Shown here one piece after another: positions 1 to 7,661 of a stretch of DNA of 19,121 nt. Each line of letters starts with the position of its first letter. Within the stretch, counting starts at the first letter, position 1. The notes beneath the pieces were generated by a model. That model saw nothing but the letters and a program-made list of their open reading frames with translations. It was not told the origin of the DNA and ran no database searches. Both the position numbers and the translations under genes were made by a program. Origin of the DNA: Chloroflexota bacterium (GTDB taxonomy: Bacteria; Chloroflexota; Anaerolineae; Anaerolineales; Villigracilaceae); contig JAJYOH010000042.1 in NCBI GenBank assembly GCA_021796315.1, forward strand, positions 1 to 19,121, read 5' to 3'.

Positions 1-483
1 GCGCGTATCTATGGCCTGCGCTCTGTTGTTTTTCGTCAGAGTTGCATTTATGGCCCGCGTCAGTTCGGCATTGAAGATCAGGGCTGGGTGGCGTGGTTCG
101 TCATCGCGGCGGTGACCGGACAACCGATCAGGATCTATGGCGACGGCAAGCAGGTGCGGGATGTTTTGCACGTGGACGATTTATTGAACGGGTACGATGC
201 GGCGATTGAAAAGATCGATGTGACTGCCGGGCAGGTTTTCAACATGGGCGGCGGCCCGCAGAATGTTCTGTCAGTTTGGGCCGAGTTTGGGCCGATGCTG
301 GAAAGACTGGTCGAACATAAAATTGAAATTGAACGCGGCGACTGGCGCCCCGGCGACCAGCGCGTGTTTTACGCAGATGTCGGCAAGGCCGCGCGCGAAC
401 TGGGCTGGAGTCCGAAGATTGGCGTGGAACAGGGAATCAAGATGTTGTTTGATTGGGTGAAGACCAATAAGAATCTATTTTAA
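1..483 (+). CDS. rfbE: CDP-paratose 2-epimerase (tyvelose epimerase-like), 3' part
   Basis: This is the C-terminal 160 residues of an NAD-dependent sugar epimerase of the extended short-chain dehydrogenase family. The reading frame is open from base 1 and ends at TAA 481-483. Visible motifs are RQSCIYGPRQFG and EDQGW near residues 13-29, GDGKQVRDVLHVDD at about 45-58, and the tail DQRVFYAD followed by GWSPK. These match the pattern known from Salmonella RfbE/Tyv, which converts CDP-paratose to CDP-tyvelose for O-antigen. The Rossmann GxxGxxG and catalytic YxxxK lie left of the window, so about half of a protein of roughly 350 residues is missing. The exact sugar nucleotide is inferred from the motifs; another NDP-sugar epimerase of the same subfamily is possible. 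A 7-bp GC-rich hairpin (494-511) follows the stop but has no U-tract. Confidence 0.85.
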   Translation, partial: ARIYGLRSVVFRQSCIYGPRQFGIEDQGWVAWFVIAAVTGQPIRIYGDGKQVRDVLHVDDLLNGYDAAIEKIDVTAGQVFNMGGGPQNVLSVWAEFGPMLERLVEHKIEIERGDWRPGDQRVFYADVGKAARELGWSPKIGVEQGIKMLFDWVKTNKNLF

Positions 484-874
484 ACAAGAAGAGCTGCCGG
501 ATTTCCGGCGGTCCATTGCCTGATTGATTTCAAGATCCTGACCGACTCAGAGAAAAGCATTTGTCCCCGAAGATTTTGAGTTGATCCAAGGGAAGAAAAT
601 TGCCATTGCCTTTTGCCGAGAGTTCCAATAGTGATGAAACTAATTTTTGCTGCAGTCCAGGGTCTACTGTTTCAGCGGAATACCCATGCAGCCGGAGGAA
701 AAGCTTGTTGTTAACCCCGTATGCCCTAAGGAACTCTTCGTAACCCAAAAGCTTGATCTAAAAATGCCCCAATGACAGTCATACTACTTGTTGTATGATG
801 AAATAACGCTGCCCTGTGCGCCCGCTCCATGGTTTTTATCCTGATCGAACGCTTTATTGAACGGTGGCTTTTAC
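484..874. other. 391-nt stretch between convergent genes, no convincing gene
   Basis: This lies between the stop of the epimerase (+) and the stop of the glycosyltransferase (-). Close to the epimerase stop is a short hairpin, stem CTGCCGG/CCGGCGG with loop ATTT at 494-511 (one T-G pair), which may help end transcription but is not followed by a run of T. A 72-codon minus-strand frame at 530-748 opens with TTG, has no ribosome binding site I can see and no family I recognise. Base composition resembles coding DNA more than a pure spacer, so this could be the remnant of a decayed gene, but I cannot identify a parent. Confidence 0.4.
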
Positions 875-2152
875 TTATGTGCTGTCTGACGAAGGATATC
901 TTTCTGTAGGCGGCTTGATACAAGATGCAATGGTACAAATTACCAATATGACCAATAATGCGGGAAGATTGTTTTGTAGTATTGCTGGTTTAATTGTATA
1001 TGAATACAGCGTTGATGAATAGGCAATTGAAAAGACAAACGCCAATGATTTAATCCAAAATCCATTTTTGTCTTTCCTGGAAAGCAGGATGGCTGGAATC
1101 GATATCGCAATAGAGGCGGGTAATATGGATAATTTATAATCAAAACTAATCGAAGGGATAATGCAGGCTCCGATTGAACATGCCAGAAAAATATAGGGAT
1201 TAAAGCCTCCCGAGCTTTTTTTATACGTCTGCCGAAGAATTATCAGAAAGCAAATAATAAAAAAAGCGCAGAGGAGCAACTGTGGAATCCAATTGTTTGC
1301 GAGCAACCACAAGAAGACACGTTTGCGGGGTAGTATGCCTGAACTCGAAGACAAAATATATAACGTAAAGGATGTGATTGAAAGATTGATGTTGCTCCCT
1401 GTATGGGATGAACTTATTCCGGTCAGCGCTGCAATTGTATTGAGTATTGGGCCCAAGCCTAATATAAACAGGGCCAAAATATTGATAACGCCCAATCCAA
1501 CAATTCGCTTGATATTCCCTTTCCAGTCCGACCAATCTTCAATAAAGCAAAAAATGAATATCGCCGGATAGAGCTTTAGCTGTATAGATATTGTGAACAA
1601 CAAATAAGAAAGCCACCGATGTTTTGGTTGGTTGTGAAATAAATATATTGCACCCATCGTGAATGCGAAGGCGATTATGTTCCATTGGCCTCGCTCTAGC
1701 TCGAACTGAAAACCGTAAGAGATGATGCCAGTAATAAAAATCAGCATCGCAAAGTCGGAAATGTCTTTTGATTTGGTGATCCATTGAGGTATGGCGAATG
1801 TGATAAAGAGATAACAAACAATAATGATCGCGACGAGAATTTTGTAGCCAACCTCATAGTTAAGCAATGTAAATGGTGTAAAAAAGATAAGAGTAAGTGA
1901 AGGATATAAAATCGCGGGAGGATTGCCTGTATGAATCCATGCAGAACTGGCAGTTCTAATATCCCTGAAATCATTTCCAATTGGCGACATTACCGGTATG
2001 TATTTATTAAATTGCATATCCAGGGATGGATTAAAGAAAATCGGCCTAATGAAGAACCACATGAAAGTAATGAAAAAGCCAAGTAGAATCCAGCTCATGA
2101 GTGGCAGATTTGAAATGTGGTTTCTTGTGCGGTGATCAAAAGAATCGATCAT
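875..2152 (-). CDS. GT87/DUF2029-type polyprenol-phosphate-dependent membrane glycosyltransferase
   Basis: A 425-residue protein with about ten hydrophobic segments spread over its whole length, no signal-peptide cleavage site and no soluble domain. It shows the hallmarks of the GT87 (DUF2029) family: an acidic NDFRD in the first outer loop (residues 60-64, likely holding the catalytic Asp), YPSLT at about 83-87, ERGQWN at 153-158, and QLKLYP at 191-196. Family members transfer mannose or another sugar from a polyprenyl-phosphate donor on the outer membrane face, so a role in surface glycan or glycolipid assembly is inferred. The ATG at 2152 is preceded by GAGGT at a good distance. The gene is visibly richer in A and T than nth and the kinase nearby, and its nearest neighbour in that pathway is the epimerase at the left edge; transfer from elsewhere is possible. 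Confidence 0.75.
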   Translation of the reverse strand: MIDSFDHRTRNHISNLPLMSWILLGFFITFMWFFIRPIFFNPSLDMQFNKYIPVMSPIGNDFRDIRTASSAWIHTGNPPAILYPSLTLIFFTPFTLLNYEVGYKILVAIIIVCYLFITFAIPQWITKSKDISDFAMLIFITGIISYGFQFELERGQWNIIAFAFTMGAIYLFHNQPKHRWLSYLLFTISIQLKLYPAIFIFCFIEDWSDWKGNIKRIVGLGVINILALFILGLGPILNTIAALTGISSSHTGSNINLSITSFTLYILSSSSGILPRKRVFLWLLANNWIPQLLLCAFFIICFLIILRQTYKKSSGGFNPYIFLACSIGACIIPSISFDYKLSILPASIAISIPAILLSRKDKNGFWIKSLAFVFSIAYSSTLYSYTIKPAILQNNLPALLVILVICTIASCIKPPTERYPSSDST

Positions 2153-2344
2153 GGTGATACCTCACACGGTAACAAATTGCGTTTTTTCAAAGGTCTGAAA
2201 GCGCAGGGTTAGCGAAGAATCAAGATCGGCTTTGTGGGTTGTCGCAATTTCATGTAAACATCTGAAATAGCCTTTTTAATAGCAGGAAAATATTATATAT
2301 CGATGCTTCTCGCAGACTTCTCGAAGACTCGCAAGGATATTCCT
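2153..2344 (-). promoter_or_regulatory. Spacer upstream of the glycosyltransferase, possible promoter
   Basis: This 192-nt A+T-rich gap separates nth from the downstream glycosyltransferase on the same strand. Read on the minus strand it contains TATAAT (plus positions 2292-2297) but no good TTGACA partner 16-18 nt further upstream. The gap is long enough for the glycosyltransferase to have its own promoter instead of depending on the nth transcript. A small inverted repeat ATTTCA...TGAAAT lies at about 2249-2270; it has no U-tract. Confidence 0.3.
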
Positions 2345-3013
2345 TTAATTTGTCTTTTCTTTGTAATCACATAATTTTCGAATCGGACAATTCGGGCAAT
2401 CCGGCTTTCTAGCATGGCAAATCTCACGCCCCAGGCGGATGATGTTCAAGTGCGCGGCGTAATAGGTTTCAGGCGGGAACAAAGATTCAAGATAAGGGTG
2501 CGCCTGTTCGACGGTCATCTTTTCAGGACGCAGGCCGATGCGCCCGGTAACGCGATAAATGTGTGTGTCCACTGGAAAGGCCGGACGTCCAAGCGAGAAG
2601 CATAGAACGATCGCGGCGGTCTTCGGGCCGACGCCGTTGAACTTCGTCAGCCAGGCGCGCGCTTTCTCGAGCGGCAAATCTTTCAGAAAATCCAAATCGA
2701 GCGAGCCGCGCTCTGCGGTAATTTCCTGCAAAACTTTTTGTATGCGCGGACCTTTTTGATTTGCAAGCCCTGCCGGGCGGACGGCGTCGATCACATCGTT
2801 TGTATCTGCATCCCGCACGGATTCCCATGTCGGGAATTTTTCATGCAAGGAATTGAAGGCGCGGTCACGATTGATGTCGTTCGTGTTTTGGGAAAGGATC
2901 GTGGAAACCAGCTCGTCCATGGCGGGCAGTGGATTGCGCCAGACGGGTTCGCCGAAGGCTTCCAAAAGTTTTTGATGAACTTTGAGGGCGCGCTTGGAAA
3001 TGTTAGCTGACAT
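2345..3013 (-). CDS. nth: Endonuclease III, [4Fe-4S] DNA glycosylase/AP lyase
   Basis: A 222-residue HhH-GPD glycosylase with the full set of endonuclease III signatures. The helix-hairpin-helix FNGVGPKTA contains the catalytic lysine (K131), and PVDTHIYR holds the catalytic aspartate (D149). The C-terminus carries the cluster ligands in the classic spacing C-x6-C-x2-C-x5-C (C199, C206, C209, C215). Length is typical of the family. The enzyme removes oxidised pyrimidines from DNA and cuts the backbone at the abasic site in base excision repair; it is cytosolic. It begins at ATG 3013, 53 nt after the asparaginase stop, with a 43-nt palindrome in the gap, so it may be transcribed with the asparaginase or from its own start. 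No missing residues. Confidence 0.95.
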   Translation of the reverse strand: MSANISKRALKVHQKLLEAFGEPVWRNPLPAMDELVSTILSQNTNDINRDRAFNSLHEKFPTWESVRDADTNDVIDAVRPAGLANQKGPRIQKVLQEITAERGSLDLDFLKDLPLEKARAWLTKFNGVGPKTAAIVLCFSLGRPAFPVDTHIYRVTGRIGLRPEKMTVEQAHPYLESLFPPETYYAAHLNIIRLGREICHARKPDCPNCPIRKLCDYKEKTN

Positions 3014-3014
3014 T

Positions 3015-3057
3015 TTACGTATTATGCATCACGTAGTACGTAAAACGTAATGCGTAA
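3015..3057. repeat. 43-nt ACGTA-rich imperfect palindrome
   Basis: The gap between the asparaginase stop and the nth start is almost entirely occupied by a dyad centred on G3036. The core is ACGTA-G-TACGT, and the arms start TTACGTATTATG and end with the near-complement CGTAATGCGTAA. TACGT/ACGTA-type words recur along its length. It has no U-tract on either side, so a classical terminator is unlikely. It may be a dispersed intergenic repeat, a protein binding site, or an mRNA-stability element. Confidence 0.6.
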
Positions 3058-3066
3058 CCCCTGAAG

Positions 3067-4143
3067 TTATACATTTGCCTTTAGCTGAAATACCGGCCTC
3101 GACTCGCCGGTCACAAGCCCGCGATGATTCCTCAAAATTTTGTTTGGGCCAAAGGCCGAAAGCGCTTTGAGTTGCCCTTCGTTCAACGCGCCGAGCTGAC
3201 GCAGGACCTCCAACGCCGCCGCCGGGCGGACACGGGCGGCGGATTCAAGCTGGTCGTTCATGCGGGATGCGTCGCCATCGGTCACTTTAAAGGCAATGCC
3301 GATACCGGGGGAAGTTGGATCGAGCGCGCCGGGCAAAAGTCCGATAGCCTGGAAACCTTCCGCGCCGCGTTTGGTGATAATTTTTCCGTTGCCGACCTTC
3401 ATCAACTCGCAATCGAATTCGCCGTAGCCGCTGATCATTTCGGGATGGGCAGCCATTGCCGAAGTGATTTTTCGGCAGGCAGAGGCGCGTCCATCGGACA
3501 GGTCGCGCGGGTCGCATAAACGCGCAAAGCCGAGCGCGGCGTTATATAGCGGCAGTGCAAAATTCGGCGCGGAACAGCCGTCGGTGCCGAGTTCGATCTT
3601 GGCGCGCTCGTACTCACACATCTCAGCAAAGGTGGTGAGAATATCCTGCTGGATCGGATGCTCACTTTCCAAATAAGTGTTGAGAGGCAGGCCGCGCATT
3701 TTGGCATGCGCCAGCATGGCCGTGTGTTTGCCGGAGCAGTTGTTGAAGTTGGCCGTGGGCTTGATGTGGTTGATGATGACCGACCTGAGCATGGCCGGGT
3801 CGCCCGGCAGATGCGGCCCGCATTGCAGGTCGCTTTCCTGAATGCCAATTTTTTCCTGCAAAGCCCTGACGGCATCGAGATGCATCTGTGCGGTTTCATG
3901 AGAAGCGCAGGATAAGGCAAGTTCTTTCGATGTGAATCCGAAATGTTCCACGCCGCCGCGCTCGACAAACGGTAAAACCTGAAAGGGTTTGGCAGAGGAG
4001 CGTAAAAAGGCGACCGTTTGAGGGTCGCCGTAGGATGCGATCAATTTTCCGTTCACATCCACGACGGCGATCGAGCCAGTATGAGTGGCCTCGACGATGC
4101 GTCCGCGCGTCAGCTCAAGGATCGGCAAAGGTCTTTCGTTCAT
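3067..4143 (-). CDS. L-asparaginase, Rhizobium etli (thermolabile, Asparaginase_II) type
   Basis: A 358-residue protein of the asparaginase II family, unrelated in fold to the E. coli AnsA/AnsB enzymes. It retains the residues described for the R. etli enzymes: the SxxK pair in RSSAKP (S49, K52), NCSGKH with C136, K139 and H140, and TDGCSAP with D188 and C190, where two cysteines and the lysine surround the zinc site. C245 may be the third conserved cysteine. The enzyme hydrolyses asparagine to aspartate and ammonia in the cytosol. Its ATG at 4143 directly follows the TGA of the metallo-beta-lactamase-fold gene, and the ribosome binding site (GAGGA) lies inside that gene, so translation of the two is probably coupled. 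The physiological link between them is unknown. Confidence 0.9.
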   Translation of the reverse strand: MNERPLPILELTRGRIVEATHTGSIAVVDVNGKLIASYGDPQTVAFLRSSAKPFQVLPFVERGGVEHFGFTSKELALSCASHETAQMHLDAVRALQEKIGIQESDLQCGPHLPGDPAMLRSVIINHIKPTANFNNCSGKHTAMLAHAKMRGLPLNTYLESEHPIQQDILTTFAEMCEYERAKIELGTDGCSAPNFALPLYNAALGFARLCDPRDLSDGRASACRKITSAMAAHPEMISGYGEFDCELMKVGNGKIITKRGAEGFQAIGLLPGALDPTSPGIGIAFKVTDGDASRMNDQLESAARVRPAAALEVLRQLGALNEGQLKALSAFGPNKILRNHRGLVTGESRPVFQLKANV

Positions 4144-4998
4144 TCATTCCTCGGCAGAATTGCCCAAATGATAGTGACGAGCATAATAGTGACGAAGACC
4201 ATAGCGCATACGCTGAACATATTGTTTGTGCCGCGCCGCCGATGATTTGAAATGAGTCAAAAACGGCTCGATCAATTTTTCGGTCGATTCCGGACGCTGG
4301 CCTTTGACCGCCATCTTTTCAAGTTTATCGTGGATGTGTTTGATGAATTGGACCTGCGTTTTTATGGCAGACGTGGACACTGTTCCGCCGCGTCCGCTGA
4401 CAAAGGTGAAGCCGCGATAGTCCGGACCCAAAAGGATGTCGAGCGATTCGATCCACGGCGGAAGGTCGGCGTGCGCTAAAAAGGGCGGCTGATTCTTGGG
4501 GACGAGGTCGCCAATGAAAACCACTTTCTGTTCGGGGATGATGGCCCACATGGCGCCCGCCGCCGGGCCGGGATGGTGTTCGAAGATCACCGGCGACTCG
4601 CCCCAGTATATATTCATTTGATCGCCAAAAGAAATTTCCGGCGGCGCCCAACGCACCGTGCCGAGCCCGGGAATGGTTTCCCAGTCTGAGCCGGTTTCAG
4701 CGCCCTGCGCTTTGAACGTGGTTGGCCGCGCGCGGAAAACCGCCGCAGTTTTTTCCTGCGCCAGCACGATGCAATCCATGGCGCGCGCCCCGAGCGTACG
4801 GTCTGGATGCGCGTCAAGGTTGACGAGTAAACGCTCCGGCCCGCCGCTCAAGCTCATCAGCGCCGCCCGCCACGAGCGGCTGTCTTCCGGCGAAGGCGGC
4901 GCGTCGATCTGGATCAGTCCGCGCTGTTGTTGGATGACACCCAACGTCACGCCCAGATAATGGTCTTCAATATAGATATTGTCCGCAAGGGGTTGCAT
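4144..4998 (-). CDS. Metallo-beta-lactamase-fold protein with degenerate metal site
   Basis: A 284-residue protein with the beginning typical of MBL-fold hydrolases (LADNIYIEDHY, then LIQIDAPP near residue 32). The canonical HxHxDH metal motif is replaced by DAHPDR at residues 62-67, keeping only H64 and D66. HHPG at 141-144 and GDL at 163-165 occupy the places of the third histidine and bridging aspartate, but the last histidine position reads SGRGG (201-205). It may bind one metal ion or none. The C-terminal 70 residues are basic and helical. The start at 4998 has AGGAG (plus 5004-5008) seven bases upstream, and a small CACC-TTCG-GGTG hairpin (plus 5016-5027) precedes it. It sits 57 nt after the histidine kinase and abuts the asparaginase. 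No specific substrate can be assigned. Confidence 0.75.
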   Translation of the reverse strand: MQPLADNIYIEDHYLGVTLGVIQQQRGLIQIDAPPSPEDSRSWRAALMSLSGGPERLLVNLDAHPDRTLGARAMDCIVLAQEKTAAVFRARPTTFKAQGAETGSDWETIPGLGTVRWAPPEISFGDQMNIYWGESPVIFEHHPGPAAGAMWAIIPEQKVVFIGDLVPKNQPPFLAHADLPPWIESLDILLGPDYRGFTFVSGRGGTVSTSAIKTQVQFIKHIHDKLEKMAVKGQRPESTEKLIEPFLTHFKSSAARHKQYVQRMRYGLRHYYARHYHLGNSAEE

Positions 4999-5055
4999 GG
5001 CATCTCCTAAGCATCCACCCGAAGGTGAAAACCAGATCTATTTTACTCTCATACC

Positions 5056-6615
5056 TTATTTGCTCATCACGGGCAGAGTAAAGATGAACTTCGCGCCCTG
5101 GCCTTCTTGGCTTTCGACCCAGATCGTCCCGCCATGCGCCTGCACGGCGATACGGCAGAAAGCCAGGCCGATGCCCAGGCCGCCGGGTTTATCCTTGCCT
5201 TTGAGGCGCGCGAACTTGTCGAAAATACGTCTGTGCTCAGACGGAGGAATGCCCGGCCCGTTGTCCTGTACCCAGAAGCGAACCGACTCTATGTCTTTCT
5301 GCGCGCCGATGATGACTTTGGCCCCAGTCTTCGAGAACTTGACGGCATTCTCAAGCAGATTGATCAGGACGCGGCGCAGCATATCCCCGTCCACCCAGAT
5401 ATCTGCCAGCGGCCCGGCGATGCGGGTCTCGACCGTTTGGTGATGCCCGGCTGCGGATGGCATCACATCTTTCACGGCGGTTGCGATCAGGTCCTGTGGA
5501 TTGACTGCCGTCTGCGTGGCAATGGTCTGCCCGGATTCAAGGCGGTTGATGTCAAGCAGGGAATCGACCAGCCGCTGGATGCGGTTGGTGGAGTTGACCG
5601 CGATGTTGAGAATTGAACGCGCGGTTTCATCTTTACCGATCAGGCCTTCCAATATATCCAGGCTGGAGATGATATTGCCCAGCGGAGAGCGCAAGTCATG
5701 ATAGATCATGGCTGTCAGATCTTCACGCAGGGAATCCAGATCCTTGCGTTCTGGGATGTCACGCAGAGTCCACTGGATGGAATCTGCCTCTTCGAATTCC
5801 ACGCGCCGCGCGTAGACTTCGACCGGCGTCCTGCCTGAATCGGCCTTGTGCAGCACGGATTCGTAGCTTGAGTCGTCCTTCTCAACCAGATTCTCGAATT
5901 CCAAACCGGTCCTGTTCCAGTTGACTTCGTGCAACTGGTCAATGCTCATCCGGCGCAAGTCTTCGGGTTTGAAGCCGCTTATCCTGACCGCCTCACGGTT
6001 GGCTTCGATGACTTTGCCTTCCAGGTCCGTGATGAAGATCGGGTCGATGCTTTCCGCAAAAAGTTCGCGGTTACGCTGGTGCGCCCTCTGCGATTGGCCG
6101 AAGAGCTGCGCGTTCAGCACCGCGATACTGGCCTGGTCAGCGATGGCTTGCATGAATTCAAAATGTTCGGATGTAAAAGCATTCGGTACGGAATGGACAA
6201 GGGTCAGCGCCCCCACCAATCGGTCCCGCGCCAGAAGCGGCACGCAGATTGCGGACTTGGGTCCGCTTTTGTCGCGCGCCTCATCCGGGCACTGGAGCCA
6301 GCGTTCATCCTGACTCGTATCGGGCACCAGTGCAGCCTTGCGGTTTTTTACCACCCATCCGGCCAGGCCTCTATCCACGGTCTCTAGTAATTGCTGCGGG
6401 GTATGTTCGAGAAAACCCTGGCCGTAGACGATGACCGCATCCACAGGCTTGCTATTATCATCCAACACCACGATACTGCCGCGTTCGCCGCCGACGTTTT
6501 GAAGAGCGGCAAAGAGCAGACGCTGTAACACGGTGCGCAGGTCGAGCGTCGCGAGGACTTCGCGATTGATTTGGATCAGGAGTTCGAGCAATGATCGAGT
6601 TCGATCTTCAGCCAT
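5056..6615 (-). CDS. Cytosolic sensor histidine kinase, GAF-PAS-HisKA-HATPase
   Basis: A 519-residue kinase without membrane segments. The order is GAF (about 15-170), PAS (about 183-290, with FAESIDPIFITDLEG), a dimerisation/phosphoacceptor helix pair with H306 in HDLRSPL, and an ATP-binding domain with the N box LLENAVKF (N423), G1 box DNGPGI (451-456), F box FDKFAR (465-470) and G2 box GGLGIGLAFC (478-487). All catalytic motifs are intact. It should autophosphorylate in response to a cytosolic signal bound by GAF or PAS. No response regulator gene lies nearby, so it is an orphan kinase in this window. The ATG at 6615 lacks a visible Shine-Dalgarno sequence; CATAAT lies only a few bases upstream, so a leaderless start is possible. 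It heads the minus-strand run through MBL and asparaginase. Confidence 0.92.
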   Translation of the reverse strand: MAEDRTRSLLELLIQINREVLATLDLRTVLQRLLFAALQNVGGERGSIVVLDDNSKPVDAVIVYGQGFLEHTPQQLLETVDRGLAGWVVKNRKAALVPDTSQDERWLQCPDEARDKSGPKSAICVPLLARDRLVGALTLVHSVPNAFTSEHFEFMQAIADQASIAVLNAQLFGQSQRAHQRNRELFAESIDPIFITDLEGKVIEANREAVRISGFKPEDLRRMSIDQLHEVNWNRTGLEFENLVEKDDSSYESVLHKADSGRTPVEVYARRVEFEEADSIQWTLRDIPERKDLDSLREDLTAMIYHDLRSPLGNIISSLDILEGLIGKDETARSILNIAVNSTNRIQRLVDSLLDINRLESGQTIATQTAVNPQDLIATAVKDVMPSAAGHHQTVETRIAGPLADIWVDGDMLRRVLINLLENAVKFSKTGAKVIIGAQKDIESVRFWVQDNGPGIPPSEHRRIFDKFARLKGKDKPGGLGIGLAFCRIAVQAHGGTIWVESQEGQGAKFIFTLPVMSK

Positions 6616-6901
6616 GATTATTATGTTCTAGCAGTTGGTCGGAGAACCCCAGCGGCGGGCATTTTTACCGCGAAGCCCGCTACACTTGCACCTGCATGCA
6701 AGTGCAGTGAGAACGCCAAGAAAACCTTTAAAACTTCGCCTTCGCCTGCCCTGCAAAGGGTCGCGCTCGCCTGCCCTCGTAGAGGGTTGCGGTTCAAACT
6801 GGCTTTTTTTCTCGCGACGCACTGCTCTTCGACAGCCTGCGAGTGTGCCCGCGTGTCGCTCATGCGCAAAGTATAGCATAACGTTCGGGTACAATCGAAA
6901 C
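6616..6901. other. Divergent spacer with dyads and a 25-nt tandem repeat
   Basis: This 286-nt region separates the divergent kinase and HAD genes and must hold both promoters. It contains an 8-bp dyad CACTTGCA/TGCAAGTG (6683-6704, six-base loop). Further on, two near-identical units of about 25 nt stand in tandem (6742-6766 and 6767-6792), each beginning TCGCCTGCCCT and each containing a small CCCT...AGGG stem. The HAD frame stays open back to 6635, but this upstream part is made of these repeats and does not look like protein. Confidence 0.5.
6890..6895 (+). promoter_or_regulatory. -10 box for the HAD gene, probably leaderless
   Basis: TACAAT ends six bases before the ATG at 6902, which places the expected transcription start at or next to the start codon. 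No Shine-Dalgarno sequence lies between. A clear TTGACA is not present 17 nt upstream, so this rests on the -10 box and its distance. Confidence 0.45.
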
Positions 6902-7570
6902 ATGCCTCTTGAACTTTCCCGCATTCGAGCGCTGTGCTTTGATGTGGATGGCACGTTGAGCGACACCGATGATCTTTATGCGCAGAAGGTGCAGCGCTTT
7001 CTGGCGCGCTTCTTGTTCCACGACCCAGCCCGCGCCGCCCGTCGATTTGTGATGTGGGCTGAAGCGCCGGGCAATGTCCTGCTTGGCCTGGCGGATCGAT
7101 GGGGCCTTGATGATGAAATGATGGCAGTGGTCCACTGGTTCAATCGCAACCGCAGGCAGCGGGCCAAGCGTTTCCTGCTGATCCCTGGCGTGGACAAAAT
7201 GCTGGCGCGTTTGCACGGACATTATCCGATGGCGATTGTCAGCGCGCGCGATGAAGATGGAACGATGGCCTTTCTCGGCCAGTTCGACCTGGCGAAATAT
7301 TTTGATGCGATCGTAACGGGACTCTCTGCCAAACACACGAAACCTTACCCGGACCCGATCCGGCTGGCCGCTATAAGAATGGAGGTCGTGCCTGAGGCCT
7401 GCCTGATGATCGGCGACACGGCGGTGGATATCCGCGCTGGAAGATCGGCGGGCGCGCAAACCGTCGGCGTGCTGTGCGGGTTTGGCGAAGCGTCTGAGTT
7501 GAAACAGTTTGATGCGGATCTGATCCTGAGCAGCACGGCCGATATAGCCAATGTGTTGCTGGGGAAATAG
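6902..7570 (+). CDS. HAD-superfamily phosphatase (phosphoglycolate phosphatase-like)
   Basis: A 222-residue HAD hydrolase with all four motifs: motif I CFDVDGTLSD with nucleophile D14 and acid/base D16, motif II IVSAR (S114), motif III lysine K147 in KHTKPYPDP, and motif IV MIGDTAVDI with D172 and D176. A helical cap follows motif I, as in phosphoglycolate phosphatase, beta-phosphoglucomutase and pyrophosphatase PpaX relatives; the sequence does not settle which substrate. The start is placed at ATG 6902 and not at the upstream GTG/ATG-like codons of the open frame because family proteins begin just before motif I, and because TACAAT stands six bases upstream. A terminator hairpin follows 31 nt after the stop. 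It is transcribed towards the TauE/SafE gene. Confidence 0.85.
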   Translation: MPLELSRIRALCFDVDGTLSDTDDLYAQKVQRFLARFLFHDPARAARRFVMWAEAPGNVLLGLADRWGLDDEMMAVVHWFNRNRRQRAKRFLLIPGVDKMLARLHGHYPMAIVSARDEDGTMAFLGQFDLAKYFDAIVTGLSAKHTKPYPDPIRLAAIRMEVVPEACLMIGDTAVDIRAGRSAGAQTVGVLCGFGEASELKQFDADLILSSTADIANVLLGK

Positions 7571-7600
7571 AGATCGATAATGGATCATTGACCATGGATG

Positions 7601-7634
7601 AAAAACAGCCCGACGAAATTGCAGGGTTGTTTTT
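7601..7634 (+). terminator. Rho-independent terminator of the HAD gene
   Basis: The stem AAAAACAGCCC (7601-7611) pairs with GGGTTGTTTTT (7624-7634) with one G-U pair and a 12-base loop. The right arm runs into a T-rich tract, and the A-rich left flank could also work for transcription from the opposite gene. It lies 31 nt after the HAD stop. Confidence 0.8.
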
Positions 7635-7661
7635 GTTTAATTTGTGTTGCTCAAACTGAAC

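Noticed and set aside
530..748. 72-codon minus-strand frame with some protein-like character
   Set aside because: It opens with TTG, has no visible ribosome binding site, no recognised motif and a stop just upstream; too short to support by itself. Mentioned only as a possible remnant.
6742..6792. Two repeat units as a CRISPR remnant
   Set aside because: The units are directly adjacent with no spacers, and no cas gene is present.
6635..6901. N-terminal extension of the HAD protein by 89 residues
   Set aside because: The extension is basic and repeat-derived, HAD proteins start just before motif I, and a -10 box lies directly before ATG 6902.
6860..7588. 242-codon open frame opposite the HAD gene
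   Set aside because: Antisense shadow; the composition (many R, H, Q) is typical for the reverse of a coding frame, and the sense frame has complete HAD motifs.
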